Part shown: positions 7,087 through 16,022 of the stretch, in pieces
Layout: every line of letters begins with the position of its first letter
Numbering within the stretch: the stretch's first letter is position 1
Source: Planctomycetota bacterium
GTDB lineage: Bacteria; Planctomycetota; OFTM77
DNA length: 34,426 nucleotides
Direction of reading: 5' to 3'
Assembly: GCA_029260795.1 (NCBI GenBank)
Contig: JAJDCO010000069.1
Location: 1-34,426 of the forward strand
Program-made: the position numbers and the translations under genes
The notes under the pieces: generated by a model
Told to the model about the DNA's origin: nothing
What the model saw: the letters and a program-made list of their open reading frames with translations, nothing else
Database searches by the model: none

Positions 7087-8540
7087 CGGGTCGCCGCCTG
7101 GCTCCGGTCGCTCGGGGTAGCCGCGTTCGGCGGCGAGGTCAGCAGCTCTTGAAGTGTGGATTGGGCGAGCTCGGCATCCCGCCGCTGCCAAGCGCGCAAC
7201 AAAGCCCCCCGCGAGCCGTTGTCGGGTCCAAGCGCGACGGCGAGGTCCTCGGCTCCCTCACCCAGCGCATGCGCCACGTCGACCAAGCGGATCTTCGCGG
7301 CCGGCTTCGCCAGGACAAAGGCCTGACCGCCCTCGGCGCGATGCACGAGGCGGCTCGATGCCAACAATTGCAGACAGTGCCTCGCCTCGGCGTCGGAGCA
7401 ACCCGTCTGCTCGATCAAGGCCGACAGGCCGACGGGCGCAGCCCCTGCCCGGAAGCGCTCGCCAATGGCCGCGAGCAAGCCGAGCGCAGCGGGTAGCAGT
7501 GAGCCGAGCATCTTTCGGTTTCGCATGCCGTCGGAACGCACGCTCTCGAGGTTCTGCCACACGTAGGCAACCTCGGCGCCGTAAAGCACGACGATCCACG
7601 ACAAGTAGAGCCAGAGCAAGAGCACCGGGATCGTTCCGAGCGCGCCGTAGATCTGCTCGAACGACACCGCCTGCGTCATGTAGTAGCGGAAGCCGAGCTT
7701 GCCGAGCTCCCACAGGGTCGCGCCCACGAACGCACCAATGAGGGCCGCACGCACGCGAACGCGCGTGTACGGAACGAACTGGTAGACGAGGTAGATGGCG
7801 ATGAAGGAGCAAAGGAACGGCACCATCCATCGGAACACCTTGGCGGTCGGGCTGTCGGCCAAGGGCCCGAGGAACTCCTGCTGCGAGAGGCGTCCCGTGA
7901 GGAACAAGGACGCGCCCAGGAGCAGCGGTCCCAGGGACACAATCGACCAAAACGACTGGAACTTTCGCACCGCCGATCGCCGCTTCTTGACCTTCCAGAC
8001 GCGATTGAAAGCGATCTCGATGGTGCTGAACAGCGACAGCGTCGTCACGAACAGGAACAGCGTTCCGAAGAGACCCAGCTCGCCCTTGGCCGTCTGGAGC
8101 TGCCGGGTGATCTCCGACAGGTACTCGCGCATCTCGCTCGAGGTGAGCAGGCGATCGCGCTGCCCTTCGGCTGGTGGAGCCGTCGAGTCCTCCGTCGGTG
8201 GCGCCTGCCCCGCCTCGACCGGAGCCGGCACCTCGACCTCGGTCCCCTCACCCAAGCCCTCTTCGGCGGCCTCGTCTCCCGCCCCTTCACCTTCGCCCGC
8301 CACCTCGCTCTGGCTCGCCTCTTCGTCGGAGTCGAAGCCGCCGGGCGGCAGCAGCGCGTCGAACAGGAACGACTCGACCTGAGCGCTGTAGTCTTGCAAC
8401 GGAGCGAAGGCCACGAAGAGAGCCAGCGCCACCGCCAGGAGCGGGACCAACGAGATCAGAAACTTGTAGGCCAGCGCGGCCGCGCGCTCGAAGCCCGCGT
8501 CTCCTCGAAACTCGCGGAAGGCGTAGAAGACGGTCAGCAC
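7083..8540 (-). CDS. YihY/BrkB (UPF0761-type) inner-membrane protein with acidic insert
   Basis: The family consists of six-helix inner-membrane proteins of unsettled function, once misassigned as RNase BN. Conserved segments are present: AALAYKFLISLVPLLAVALAL, SIVSLGPLLLGASL and FEQIYGALGTIPVLLLWLYL-type sequence, with a C-terminal winged-helix-like tail after residue 370. An acidic, Pro/Gly-rich insert of about 75 residues (near 70-145) separates the first two membrane segments and is absent from E. coli YihY. The frame from 8540 begins with GTG and a weak ribosome site. The same frame stays open upstream to about 8750 and reads as a basic segment (KKNERRERRPKKRRR) with no ATG, GTG or TTG. 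A CTG at 8750 overlaps the TGA of the upstream gene, so the true start is unresolved. It is coupled to the TauE-like gene by ATGA. Confidence 0.85.
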   Translation of the reverse strand: MLTVFYAFREFRGDAGFERAAALAYKFLISLVPLLAVALALFVAFAPLQDYSAQVESFLFDALLPPGGFDSDEEASQSEVAGEGEGAGDEAAEEGLGEGTEVEVPAPVEAGQAPPTEDSTAPPAEGQRDRLLTSSEMREYLSEITRQLQTAKGELGLFGTLFLFVTTLSLFSTIEIAFNRVWKVKKRRSAVRKFQSFWSIVSLGPLLLGASLFLTGRLSQQEFLGPLADSPTAKVFRWMVPFLCSFIAIYLVYQFVPYTRVRVRAALIGAFVGATLWELGKLGFRYYMTQAVSFEQIYGALGTIPVLLLWLYLSWIVVLYGAEVAYVWQNLESVRSDGMRNRKMLGSLLPAALGLLAAIGERFRAGAAPVGLSALIEQTGCSDAEARHCLQLLASSRLVHRAEGGQAFVLAKPAAKIRLVDVAHALGEGAEDLAVALGPDNGSRGALLRAWQRRDAELAQSTLQELLTSPPNAATPSDRSQAATR

Positions 8541-8746
8541 GAAGGGACGCGCGATGCGGGCTCCCCATCCGAGAAGAGGCCAGCGGCTCGCCCGCTCGAT
8601 TCCCTCGTCGAGGCGACGGGTGGTGCGATCGAGTAGGCGCCGGCGCTTCTTGGGGCGACGCTCCCGACGTTCGTTCTTCTTGCCGATGATTCGGCCCTCT
8701 CGCTCTCGTAACGACCCGTGATGGAAAGCTGTCGAATGCGGTCGTG

Positions 8747-9562
8747 TCAGCGATTTCGTCGAGGAGTCGCGGCGCCGCCGAGCTGAATGCGGTCGGCCCC
8801 GTCACGTCCTCGTCGGAAGCGCCGGGAGTTCAACTCTTGGAGCTTCTCGGCCTGGGCGACGTCGAGCAGTCGCAGCACCGCCTCGTCCCGATCTTCCCTC
8901 AGACGATTGCCCTCTTCTCGAAGCCTCGAGCGGTCCTCTTCGGACGCGAGCTCGAAGTCGAAGCCGCGATAGAGATCCCGACGAGACATGACCTCGCGCG
9001 CGTAGATCTTGTTGACCTCGTCCTTCTGCACCGCCGAGAACCCGACCTGCTCCGCCAGCCGATCGACCGTCTTCGTCGTCCGCTCGAGCTCACGCGCCAG
9101 GCGCGTCTCTTCGCGGCGACGCTCCTCTTCCTCCTGCACCCGTGCGATCACGTCCCGCACGGCGCTGTGCTGCGACGCGGTCAATCCGGGCACCGAGTCC
9201 TCCACGGCCGCCGGCTCTTGTGCGAGCTCCGCGGTGCTCCCGCGCTCGGAGCCCTCGGGAGCCGTCTCGAGACGGCTGGTCTCGACCGGAGCCGGAGCGC
9301 GATCCGAACGCTCGAGCCGCGAGAGCACCTCTGACAGCCGACGATTGGCGGTCGCGAGGTCCGCCTCGAGTCCATCGATTCGAAGGCGCAAGGCCCGGTT
9401 CTCATCATCGATCACCGGCACGGCGAAGTCGGCTTCGTTGCGCGCGGAGTCTTCGCGACCGATCGACGGCTCCATCAGGACCATCTGGAAGACGAGCCAG
9501 CAAACACCACCGAGCGCGAGAACCGCGATCGTGGCCAAGAACAACGTCGCATCTCGTCTCAT
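8747..9562 (-). CDS. membrane-anchored coiled-coil protein, unknown function
   Basis: I do not recognise this gene as a named family. The 271-residue product has one N-terminal membrane segment (TLFLATIAVLALGGVCWLVF), so the rest probably lies in the periplasm. A heptad-like coiled coil covers about 50-85, a low-complexity Glu/Ala/Pro linker follows, and a second long charged helix region covers about 125-245. The phrases LTASQ and FSAVQKDEVNKIY look like the helical repeats of Spy/CpxP or heavy-metal-sensor proteins (LTxxQ), but this is only a resemblance. The ATG has AAAGGA 6-7 bases upstream. It is first in a minus-strand run with the BrkB-like and TauE-like genes. Confidence 0.75.
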   Translation of the reverse strand: MRRDATLFLATIAVLALGGVCWLVFQMVLMEPSIGREDSARNEADFAVPVIDDENRALRLRIDGLEADLATANRRLSEVLSRLERSDRAPAPVETSRLETAPEGSERGSTAELAQEPAAVEDSVPGLTASQHSAVRDVIARVQEEEERRREETRLARELERTTKTVDRLAEQVGFSAVQKDEVNKIYAREVMSRRDLYRGFDFELASEEDRSRLREEGNRLREDRDEAVLRLLDVAQAEKLQELNSRRFRRGRDGADRIQLGGAATPRRNR

Positions 9563-10024
9563 GATCAGTCCTTTGCCACATCGGTGAAACTGGTCGGAGC
9601 CTCGCCGCGATTTGGCCCGCGGATCGACGATCGAAGGGAGTCTGCTCCTCCCGGGGCCAAGAGCTTCCCGCAGCGCTCCAGTTTAACCGTTGGAGCACGA
9701 GCCGAGTAGGACCGCCCGTCGAAGCGTCGAAGCCCCTCCTCTCTTCGTCCCTTCTCCGGCCAGCCCTGAGACGCAGGCCGGATCGCCTCACCCTGGGAAA
9801 GGCCTCGCATGACGAGGACTTTGGGCGGGTCCGAGCCTCGATCGAGTCGAACGACTCATGGCAGTTCTATCAGGATGCACGGCTCCGGCCATCGACCACG
9901 GGATTCGGTCTTGAGTTGCCCCCGGGCTTTCTCGCGTGTACGGCCTTCGAGCGGCACCTCGATCCCCGGACATCCCCCCATCGGATGAGTGGACCGGATT
10001 CCGAAAGCTGATAGGCTCGGCTCC
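9563..10024. other. intergenic region between divergent genes
   Basis: This stretch separates the coiled-coil protein gene (minus) from the sulfatase-like gene (plus) and should hold both promoters. I see no clear -35/-10 pair, no operator palindrome and no convincing small gene. Short open frames on the minus strand near 9856-10038 lack any recognisable motif. Confidence 0.5.
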
Positions 10025-12394
10025 ATGTTCGCGACCACTCCTCACGCTCTGCCCTCCCGAGCCTCATCACCTCGAGCCGTGCTGGCCGCACTCGGGTGGA
10101 TCGTGCTCGTCGCTCTCGGCGGATGCGGGGACTCGAAGTCGGCGGCACCGATCGAGGCGTCGCGGCGGGTGCTTCATCTGAAGCCACTCCTCGGGCCGGT
10201 CGCGGACGAAACGCCGGGACCGAGTCAGCAGACGATTCGTTCGTGGTCGCTGCCCGTGGACGAGCAAACGGATCTGCCGCCCGAGCTCGTGATCGACGGG
10301 CCCTCTCACCGACATGCGACCCGATCGGCCCTCGTGATCGAGCCCTTCGGATCGCCTTCTCAGCCCACGTTGCGCATCGTCACGAGCTTCAATGCCGACG
10401 AGGTCAATCTGGTGATGGTGCAGCTGCGACTCGAAGGGGAGGCGACTCTGAGTGACAGCATTCCATTCGGACGTCTCGAGTGGCGAGGTCCTGACGACGA
10501 GTTCTCGGTCGAGCGGTCTCTGAGTTTTGCCTTGCCGCCTGAAGCCGGCCATCGCTTCGCGGCCTGCACGATCCCCGTGGGCGATCACGACCTGTGGCGC
10601 GGCTCGCTGGCGGAGCTCCGGCTGACGCCCTTCGAAGGAGATTCGGCGGTCGCGATCGCCCATCTCGTGCTGGCACGCGCGAGCTTCCCGGTGCGTCTGG
10701 CGTTCACGGGGCGCTCGAAGGAGCGCATTCAGATCGGCGGGCTCACCCGAGATGCCGTTCTCACGCCTCTGCCGGGTGCCGTTCAGGCAACGCTCGACGT
10801 GCCGGACGACGCCGAGCTCCGCGTCGCCGTGGGTGGTGATCCGTCGCTCGAGCGCGGTGGCGAGATCGAGCTCACCGTGACGGCCGTTGCGGACGGGCGC
10901 CGAACGATCCTCGACACCTGCCGCTGGACCGCGGGTCCGCAAGGGCGCCGATGGCAGGACTGGCGAGTCGGCCTCCAGGAGTGGGCCGGACGCCGGATCA
11001 CGCTCGAGCTCGCGTCCGAGGGAGACGGGGCAGCGCCCCTGGGCTCCGCAATCTGGGGCGACCCTGTCCTCATCGGCGGGCGCGAGCCGTTTCGCCCGAA
11101 CTACATCGTGATCTCTCTCGACACGCTGCGCGCCGATCATCTCGGGTGCTACGGCTACCCGCTCCCCACGTCACCCCACCTCGACGCTCTGGCTCGGACC
11201 GGAATCCTGTTCGAACGCGTCTACGCCCAAGCGCCCTACACACTTCCCTCGCACGCATCGCTCTTCACTTCGCTCTACCCTCGGCAGCACGGCTTTCTCG
11301 AGAACGTCACCCCACCGACCAACACACCGACTCTGGCCGGAATCCTCAGCCTAGCCGGCTATCGGACGGCCGGTTTCACCGAGGGCGGATTCATGTCCGA
11401 GTACTTCGGCATGGGGCTCGGCTTTGATGTCTTCGACGAAACGGGTGATGGGGTCGAGTCCGTTTTCGAGCGCGGCTTCGACTGGATGAAGAGCTCGGGC
11501 GATGTTCCCTTCCTCTTGTTCCTGCACACGTATGAAGTGCACAGCCCCTACGACGCCGAAGACGAGTTCCGGCGGGCGATCGCCGAAGACTGGGAGTCGC
11601 TCCCCGAAAGCGTCTCCTCCGAGCGCCTGCTCGCCTTGCTGAATGCCGGCGGAGAGATCCGCCCGCAGGAGCTGCGCGAGATGATTGCCCTCTACGACGC
11701 CGGCATCGTCAAGGTGGACCACTGGGTCGGTCGACTCGTCGAGCGGCTCGCGGCACTCGAGCTGACTGACGACACGATCTTGGTCGTGACCTCGGATCAC
11801 GGCGAAGAGTTCGGCGAGCACGATGGCTTCTTCCACGGCCGCACCCTCTACCAGGACCAGCTTCACGTGCCGTTGATCGTGAGCCTCCCGCGCACGCGGG
11901 AGCGCTACCGCTCGTTTCGGGCCCGGCGCGTCCCCGCGATCGTCGAGCACGTCGACGTCCTGCCGACGTTGTTGGAGCTCGCCGGCGTCGAGCGCGACTC
12001 TCTTCGCATGGAGGGCGAAAGCCTGGTGCCCCTGCTCAAGGGAAAGCCTCAGTCGACATCGCTCGCCATCGCCGACTTCGGTCGAACCACCGTGGAGGGG
12101 GGCGCGATCATCTCGGAGGCCTGGAAGTACATCGAGGTGCGACCCGAGCCGGGCGACGAGCTTTCACGCATGAACGGCGAGTACCTGTTCGAGCTCTCGC
12201 GAGACGCCGGCGAGCAAGACAACCTCATCGACGCGCCCCCCCCATCGCTGGATCGCATGCGACAGAAGCTGCAGAAGCTCCGAAAAGAATGGGCGCAGGA
12301 GGAGAGCCTGCGCGAAGTCGACGGGCGCCCACGGAGTCAAAACGTCCTGCACCTCGAGGCGATGCGAAGGCTCGGCTACATCGGGAATCGCTGA
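10025..12394 (+). CDS. sulfatase-fold (alkaline phosphatase superfamily) lipoprotein with Thr at the nucleophile position
   Basis: The 789-residue product starts with a lipoprotein signal (LVALGGC, lipidated Cys34). About 320 residues of beta-rich sequence of unknown type follow, then a sulfatase-fold hydrolase domain from about residue 360. Visible active-site elements are the metal-binding Asp366 in SLDTLRADHLG, the nucleophile segment APYTLPSHASL with Thr406, and the metal site DHGEEFGEHDGFFHG. True type I sulfatases carry Cys or Ser (C/S-x-P-S/T-R) that becomes formylglycine. Here it is Thr in T-L-P-S-H, so formylglycine chemistry is not expected, and a phosphodiesterase or transferase role is possible. 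The protein ends with LGYIG, a tail seen in many sulfatase-like proteins. ATG 10025 is preferred over the GTG at 9989 because it places the signal normally; its ribosome site is weak. Confidence 0.88.
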   Translation: MFATTPHALPSRASSPRAVLAALGWIVLVALGGCGDSKSAAPIEASRRVLHLKPLLGPVADETPGPSQQTIRSWSLPVDEQTDLPPELVIDGPSHRHATRSALVIEPFGSPSQPTLRIVTSFNADEVNLVMVQLRLEGEATLSDSIPFGRLEWRGPDDEFSVERSLSFALPPEAGHRFAACTIPVGDHDLWRGSLAELRLTPFEGDSAVAIAHLVLARASFPVRLAFTGRSKERIQIGGLTRDAVLTPLPGAVQATLDVPDDAELRVAVGGDPSLERGGEIELTVTAVADGRRTILDTCRWTAGPQGRRWQDWRVGLQEWAGRRITLELASEGDGAAPLGSAIWGDPVLIGGREPFRPNYIVISLDTLRADHLGCYGYPLPTSPHLDALARTGILFERVYAQAPYTLPSHASLFTSLYPRQHGFLENVTPPTNTPTLAGILSLAGYRTAGFTEGGFMSEYFGMGLGFDVFDETGDGVESVFERGFDWMKSSGDVPFLLFLHTYEVHSPYDAEDEFRRAIAEDWESLPESVSSERLLALLNAGGEIRPQELREMIALYDAGIVKVDHWVGRLVERLAALELTDDTILVVTSDHGEEFGEHDGFFHGRTLYQDQLHVPLIVSLPRTRERYRSFRARRVPAIVEHVDVLPTLLELAGVERDSLRMEGESLVPLLKGKPQSTSLAIADFGRTTVEGGAIISEAWKYIEVRPEPGDELSRMNGEYLFELSRDAGEQDNLIDAPPPSLDRMRQKLQKLRKEWAQEESLREVDGRPRSQNVLHLEAMRRLGYIGNR

Positions 12395-12481
12395 GGCGGA
12401 ACCGCCCGCTGGAAGTCGGTGAGCGAAGAATGGCGAGCGGCGTTCCGTGCCGGCCCGTCGACGTCATTCCTGGACCCGAGC

Positions 12482-14791
12482 TCAGCGTCGGCTTTCTCGT
12501 CGCAGCGTTCGGAGATAGCGTTGCAGCAGGACGACACGGTCCGCATCCGTAGAGTCCGCGTCGAGCAGAAGCTCTTCGAGCTGCTTCTCGATCTCCGGGG
12601 GCCAACCGCTGCGCCGCGCGGTCTCGACCGCGACCCACAACGCCTGCTCGCTTCCGCCGCGCGAGGACGTCACGGCCCGCATCGCGAAGTCCTTCGCGGC
12701 CTCGAGGTCGATGCGCGTGGGATCCTCGTCGAAGTAGTGCCGGCAGCGCTCACACGTCTCCCGCTTCGATCCGGAGGCGAGAAAGGCGAGATTCGCCAGT
12801 GAGCCGACGTGATCGGGATCGACGGCGAGCACATCCTGATAGGCGCTCATGGCTTTCTCGAACTCGTCATCGGAGTCGTACGACAGGGCGATGTCGTACA
12901 GCCACTTCACGTGCCCCGGCCGACGCTCCAGGAGCACTCGCCAGATGGCCCGCGCCTCCTGGCGACGTTCCTGACCGGAGTAGAGGACTCCGAGCACGTC
13001 CAAGAGGTCCTGCGGCAAGGGATCCTGGGAGCAGACCTCTCTTGCTCGCTCCGCCGTCTCCAAAGCCTCGGCAGCCCGGTCGAGATGAAACAGGAGCCGA
13101 GCGCGTCGGAAGTGGAAGCGGTACTCGTCCTCGTCGAGCGCCAGCGCTCGATCGATCGCCTCGAGAGACTCCTCGTTCAGCTTCCGTCGCCAGAGCACCT
13201 CAGCCAGCCCGAACCAGAGCTCGGGCGAGTCGGACACCGACCGAATAGCCGTTCGCAGCTCGTACTCGGCGCGCTCGAGATCCTCCCCTTCACGGGCGGC
13301 TCTCGCCAGCATCGCCAGGGCGAGGGCCGACGTCGGCTCGAGCTGAGTCGCTCGGGTAAAGGAGGCGAGCGCCGTGTCCCAGCGTCTTGCTCGAGCGTGG
13401 CGATCGCCTTCGATCAGCGCCGCCGCGAACGGCTCCTCTGGCAAGTCGCCGCGGCCTTCGCCACCCAGAGCGAGAAGGAGCTCGCCTTCCGGGACGCCCG
13501 CCTCCGCAACCTCACGACCGAGCACTCCGAGGCGCTCCCGATCTTCGCTCAGCCACGCCAACGCGGCCTGCTCCATGCGGCCGGCCAACCAGCTCGGGTC
13601 GATCGGATTCTGATGGCCCGGCCAGCTGACGAGCACCCCGACCACCATCCCCACGATCACGAGCAGCGAGGCGACGATCGAGCGACGACGGCTCTGCCAG
13701 AGATCGAGGACATGCTCGCTGGCCGAGTAGGCTCGCGCCTGGATGGGGCGACCCTCCGCGAAGGCTTCGAGATCGTCCGCCATCGACTGCGCGCTCGCAT
13801 AGCGCCGGCGAGGCGAGAAGGCGAGAGCTCGTCGCACGATCGTCTCGAGGTCGCGCGGAATCGAGCGGTCGCATCGCCGCACCGAAGGTAACGGCTGCTG
13901 CTGGATTCGACGCCACAGCGCCAAGGACTCCATCTCCCCATGCGGGGGCTCCAGAGTCAGCAGCTCGTGCAAGATCGCTCCCAGGCCGTACACGTCAGTG
14001 CGCTCGCTCGCGGCCTCGCCCCGCGCCTGCTCGGGCGCCATGTAGCGCGGCGTGCCCAGGAGGTCGCCGGTGCCCGTCAGCGACTGGGAAGCTTCGCCGC
14101 GCGCGAGTCCGAAATCGACCAAGGTCGGCTCTCCGGACTCGGTCAGCAACGCATTGGCGGGCTTGAGGTCTCGATGGATCAACCCGGCGCGGTGCACGGC
14201 TTCGACGGCCCGCGCGAGGGATGCGATCAGGTGTGCAATGCGTGCGAAAGGCGGGTCGTTCCCAAGGGACAGCGCAGCACAACGAGGGGAAGTCGCCGGG
14301 CGGTCTCGTGCCTGGACCAGAAGGCTGGCCAACGACGGGCCATCGACGAAGTCCAGCACGAGGTACGGTGTGCCGGAGTCCACATCGGCCTCGTGGACCC
14401 GCACCACGTGCGGGTGGTCGAGCTTCGTCAGCAGGCGGCCTTCGCGCCGGAAACGACTGGCGGCCCGCTCATCGAGAACGAATGCCGGGTCCAGGATCTT
14501 GAGCGCCAGTGATTCCCCGGGGCGATCCTCGTGAAAGGCCTCGAACACTCGCCCCATACCGCCTCGACCGATCTCGCGCGTCAGTCGATAGGGACCGAGC
14601 CGCTCCAAAGGAGGCCGCGTCACGGTGGGAAACAACGACTCCGTCACCTCGAGATCGCGCAACGCCTGGAGCAAACGATCCCGGCGATTCGGATGATCCG
14701 CCGCGAAAGCCTCGGCGTTCATTTGCTCGCCGCGCTCCCGACGGTCGACGTACTCCGCAACGAGCTCTTCGATCGAGTCGGGCTGGCTCAC
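12482..14791 (-). CDS. transmembrane Ser/Thr protein kinase with C-terminal TPR domain
   Basis: This Hanks-type kinase of 769 residues has a short helical N terminus (1-60), the kinase domain (about 68-345), one membrane segment (372-390) and a C-terminal tetratricopeptide-repeat region (about 430-740). Kinase motifs are complete: glycine loop GRGGMGRV (75-82), Lys98, HRDLKPAN with Asp208, DFG at 226-228 and APE at 251-253, so it should be active. The TPR part would lie outside the membrane and could sense or bind a partner. The GTG start at 14791 overlaps the sigma-factor stop as GTGA and has AGGAG 8 bases upstream, which is why I reject the longer frame from 14872. Overlap with the sigma gene suggests the kinase controls that sigma factor or its regulon. 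Confidence 0.93.
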   Translation of the reverse strand: MSQPDSIEELVAEYVDRRERGEQMNAEAFAADHPNRRDRLLQALRDLEVTESLFPTVTRPPLERLGPYRLTREIGRGGMGRVFEAFHEDRPGESLALKILDPAFVLDERAASRFRREGRLLTKLDHPHVVRVHEADVDSGTPYLVLDFVDGPSLASLLVQARDRPATSPRCAALSLGNDPPFARIAHLIASLARAVEAVHRAGLIHRDLKPANALLTESGEPTLVDFGLARGEASQSLTGTGDLLGTPRYMAPEQARGEAASERTDVYGLGAILHELLTLEPPHGEMESLALWRRIQQQPLPSVRRCDRSIPRDLETIVRRALAFSPRRRYASAQSMADDLEAFAEGRPIQARAYSASEHVLDLWQSRRRSIVASLLVIVGMVVGVLVSWPGHQNPIDPSWLAGRMEQAALAWLSEDRERLGVLGREVAEAGVPEGELLLALGGEGRGDLPEEPFAAALIEGDRHARARRWDTALASFTRATQLEPTSALALAMLARAAREGEDLERAEYELRTAIRSVSDSPELWFGLAEVLWRRKLNEESLEAIDRALALDEDEYRFHFRRARLLFHLDRAAEALETAERAREVCSQDPLPQDLLDVLGVLYSGQERRQEARAIWRVLLERRPGHVKWLYDIALSYDSDDEFEKAMSAYQDVLAVDPDHVGSLANLAFLASGSKRETCERCRHYFDEDPTRIDLEAAKDFAMRAVTSSRGGSEQALWVAVETARRSGWPPEIEKQLEELLLDADSTDADRVVLLQRYLRTLRRESRR

Positions 14792-15384
14792 GCTTCCGGC
14801 TCCTCGCGCATCAGAACGGACAGGCGGGCCAAGGCTCTCGAATAGAGCTTGCGCGCGGCAGCATCCGAGCACTGCATCTTCTCGGCGGCCTCACGACTCG
14901 ACAGGCCGTCGATCTTCCGCAGCAAGACGATCTGGCGCATCTCGTCCGTCAGTCGCGCCAGACAGCGCTCGAGCTGCAGATAGCGCTCGGGCTCTCGATA
15001 GGCGACCGGCTCGGTCCCGGGTGTTCGCGCCAGCATCGAGTCGGTGAGCGATACACCGCCGGATCGCTTCTTGGCCGAGAAGGTCCCGGCCCGGTCTCGG
15101 ATCTTGCTCAAGACGATGCGATTCATGAAGCCCTTGAAGCTGCCCGAATGACGCGCCTCGAATCGGGGCAGCGCCGAGAGGGCCTCGATGGCGACGCTCT
15201 GAAAGACGTCCTCGCTCTCGAGCATGGTTCGCAGCTTCGTGCCCAAGCGCGCTCGGATCGAGAACAGAAGCTCGTCGTGATAGCGCTCGAAGAACTCGTT
15301 CCAGGCCTCGGCTTCACCTCGACGAATACGCTCGAGCAGCGCTTCCAATGATTCGTCGTCGGAGGGTCGCGAGGCGGGTTCCAT
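14788..15384 (-). CDS. ECF-type RNA polymerase sigma factor
   Basis: The product (198 residues from the ATG at 15384) has the two-domain layout of ECF sigma factors. Region 2 lies at about 15-95 and includes the ESEDVFQSVAIEALSALPRF segment; region 4 lies at about 140-195, with the helix-turn-helix LSSREAAEKMQCSDAAARKL. In-frame alternative starts exist at 15414 (ATG) and 15486 (TTG); none has a strong ribosome site. I chose 15384 because homology begins shortly after it. The TGA overlaps the GTG of the kinase gene, so both proteins are made together. Such sigma-kinase pairs are characteristic of Planctomycetota, where the kinase is thought to act in place of a classical anti-sigma factor. 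No anti-sigma gene is seen nearby. Confidence 0.9.
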   Translation of the reverse strand: MEPASRPSDDESLEALLERIRRGEAEAWNEFFERYHDELLFSIRARLGTKLRTMLESEDVFQSVAIEALSALPRFEARHSGSFKGFMNRIVLSKIRDRAGTFSAKKRSGGVSLTDSMLARTPGTEPVAYREPERYLQLERCLARLTDEMRQIVLLRKIDGLSSREAAEKMQCSDAAARKLYSRALARLSVLMREEPEA

Positions 15385-15507
15385 CGGCACTCGATCAGAG
15401 AGCGGGAGTCGCATCGAGGCGTTCGGGGCGTTCGGGAGAGCTCGCCCACTCTCCACCACTATCTCGATCGCGACCGTGATCTGCAAGATTAGCCCGGTCC
15501 TGCGCCC

Positions 15508-15813
15508 TCAGCGAATCTCTACGCGCTTCGTCCACAGCGTCTCGTCACCGGGCGACTTGACCTCGACGGTGAACTCCCCCAGAGGGAGAAGAAGCACGGG
15601 CACCTCACGCCCGGCCACGATCTCGATCTGGTCGACGGGAATCGCGTCTTCCCCTTCACCGACCGACCGCGCGCACACCAACGCGCGCGCCGCGCCCTCG
15701 AGCACGTCGGTGGGCAGCACGAAGGGCCGACGCAGGCCACCCATTCGGAGCCAGCTCGGCCTTCCTTGTTGCAGCCGCGTCCGAGGATGGAAGACCGTCA
15801 CGTCGCGCCTCAT
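15508..15813 (-). CDS. small protein with PEGA-like C terminus; possible second half of a frameshifted secreted protein
   Basis: The frame gives 101 residues from the ATG at 15813 (MRRDVTVFHPR). The C-terminal third (GREVPVLLLPLGEFTVEVKS and on) resembles a PEGA-type beta-sandwich, common in surface proteins of these bacteria. Its start codon overlaps the stop of the mini-ORF at 15810-15905 as ATGA. That mini-ORF encodes only a signal-peptide-like segment, so this may be one exported protein of about 130 residues broken by a frameshift, or two coupled ORFs. Codon use is typical of the window. It lies 123 bases upstream of the sigma factor on the same strand. Function unknown. Confidence 0.55.
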   Translation of the reverse strand: MRRDVTVFHPRTRLQQGRPSWLRMGGLRRPFVLPTDVLEGAARALVCARSVGEGEDAIPVDQIEIVAGREVPVLLLPLGEFTVEVKSPGDETLWTKRVEIR

Positions 15814-15905
15814 CCGCGACATGCCTCGTCGTTCTCTTGCCCGAGCGCCACTCGAGCACCGATCGCTCCGAGCACGAGCCCCACTGCCAGCCAACCCCGA
15901 ATCAT
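15810..15905 (-). CDS. 31-residue signal-peptide-like mini-ORF
   Basis: It reads MIRGWLAVGLVLGAIGARVA then LGQENDEACRG and stops at TGA. This is a typical export signal: a short basic start, a hydrophobic core and a polar end with a plausible Ala-x-Ala-like cleavage region. GGAG stands 6 bases upstream of the ATG, the best ribosome site in the neighbourhood. A signal peptide with almost no mature part is unlikely to be the whole product, so it probably belongs to the downstream PEGA-like frame through a frameshift, either a mutation or a sequencing error. A genuine leader peptide is the alternative. Confidence 0.5.
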   Translation of the reverse strand: MIRGWLAVGLVLGAIGARVALGQENDEACRG

Positions 15906-16022
15906 CTCGATCTCCGTGGCGAATTCGACTTGCCCTTCGAGAGCGTACCCACCCGACGTCACTCGTGTACGAAACGGTCGCGCCCTTGTTGGGTGACGGT
16001 GGTGACGCGATCGAGCGAAGCT

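Noticed and set aside
9856..10038. 60-codon minus-strand frame between divergent genes
   Set aside because: No ribosome site and no motif; it overlaps the start of the sulfatase-like gene.
10025..12394. Classical formylglycine sulfatase
   Set aside because: The nucleophile segment has Thr in T-L-P-S-H rather than C/S-x-P-S/T-R.
12809..13891. 360-codon plus-strand open frame
   Set aside because: Antisense to the TPR part of kinase 1.
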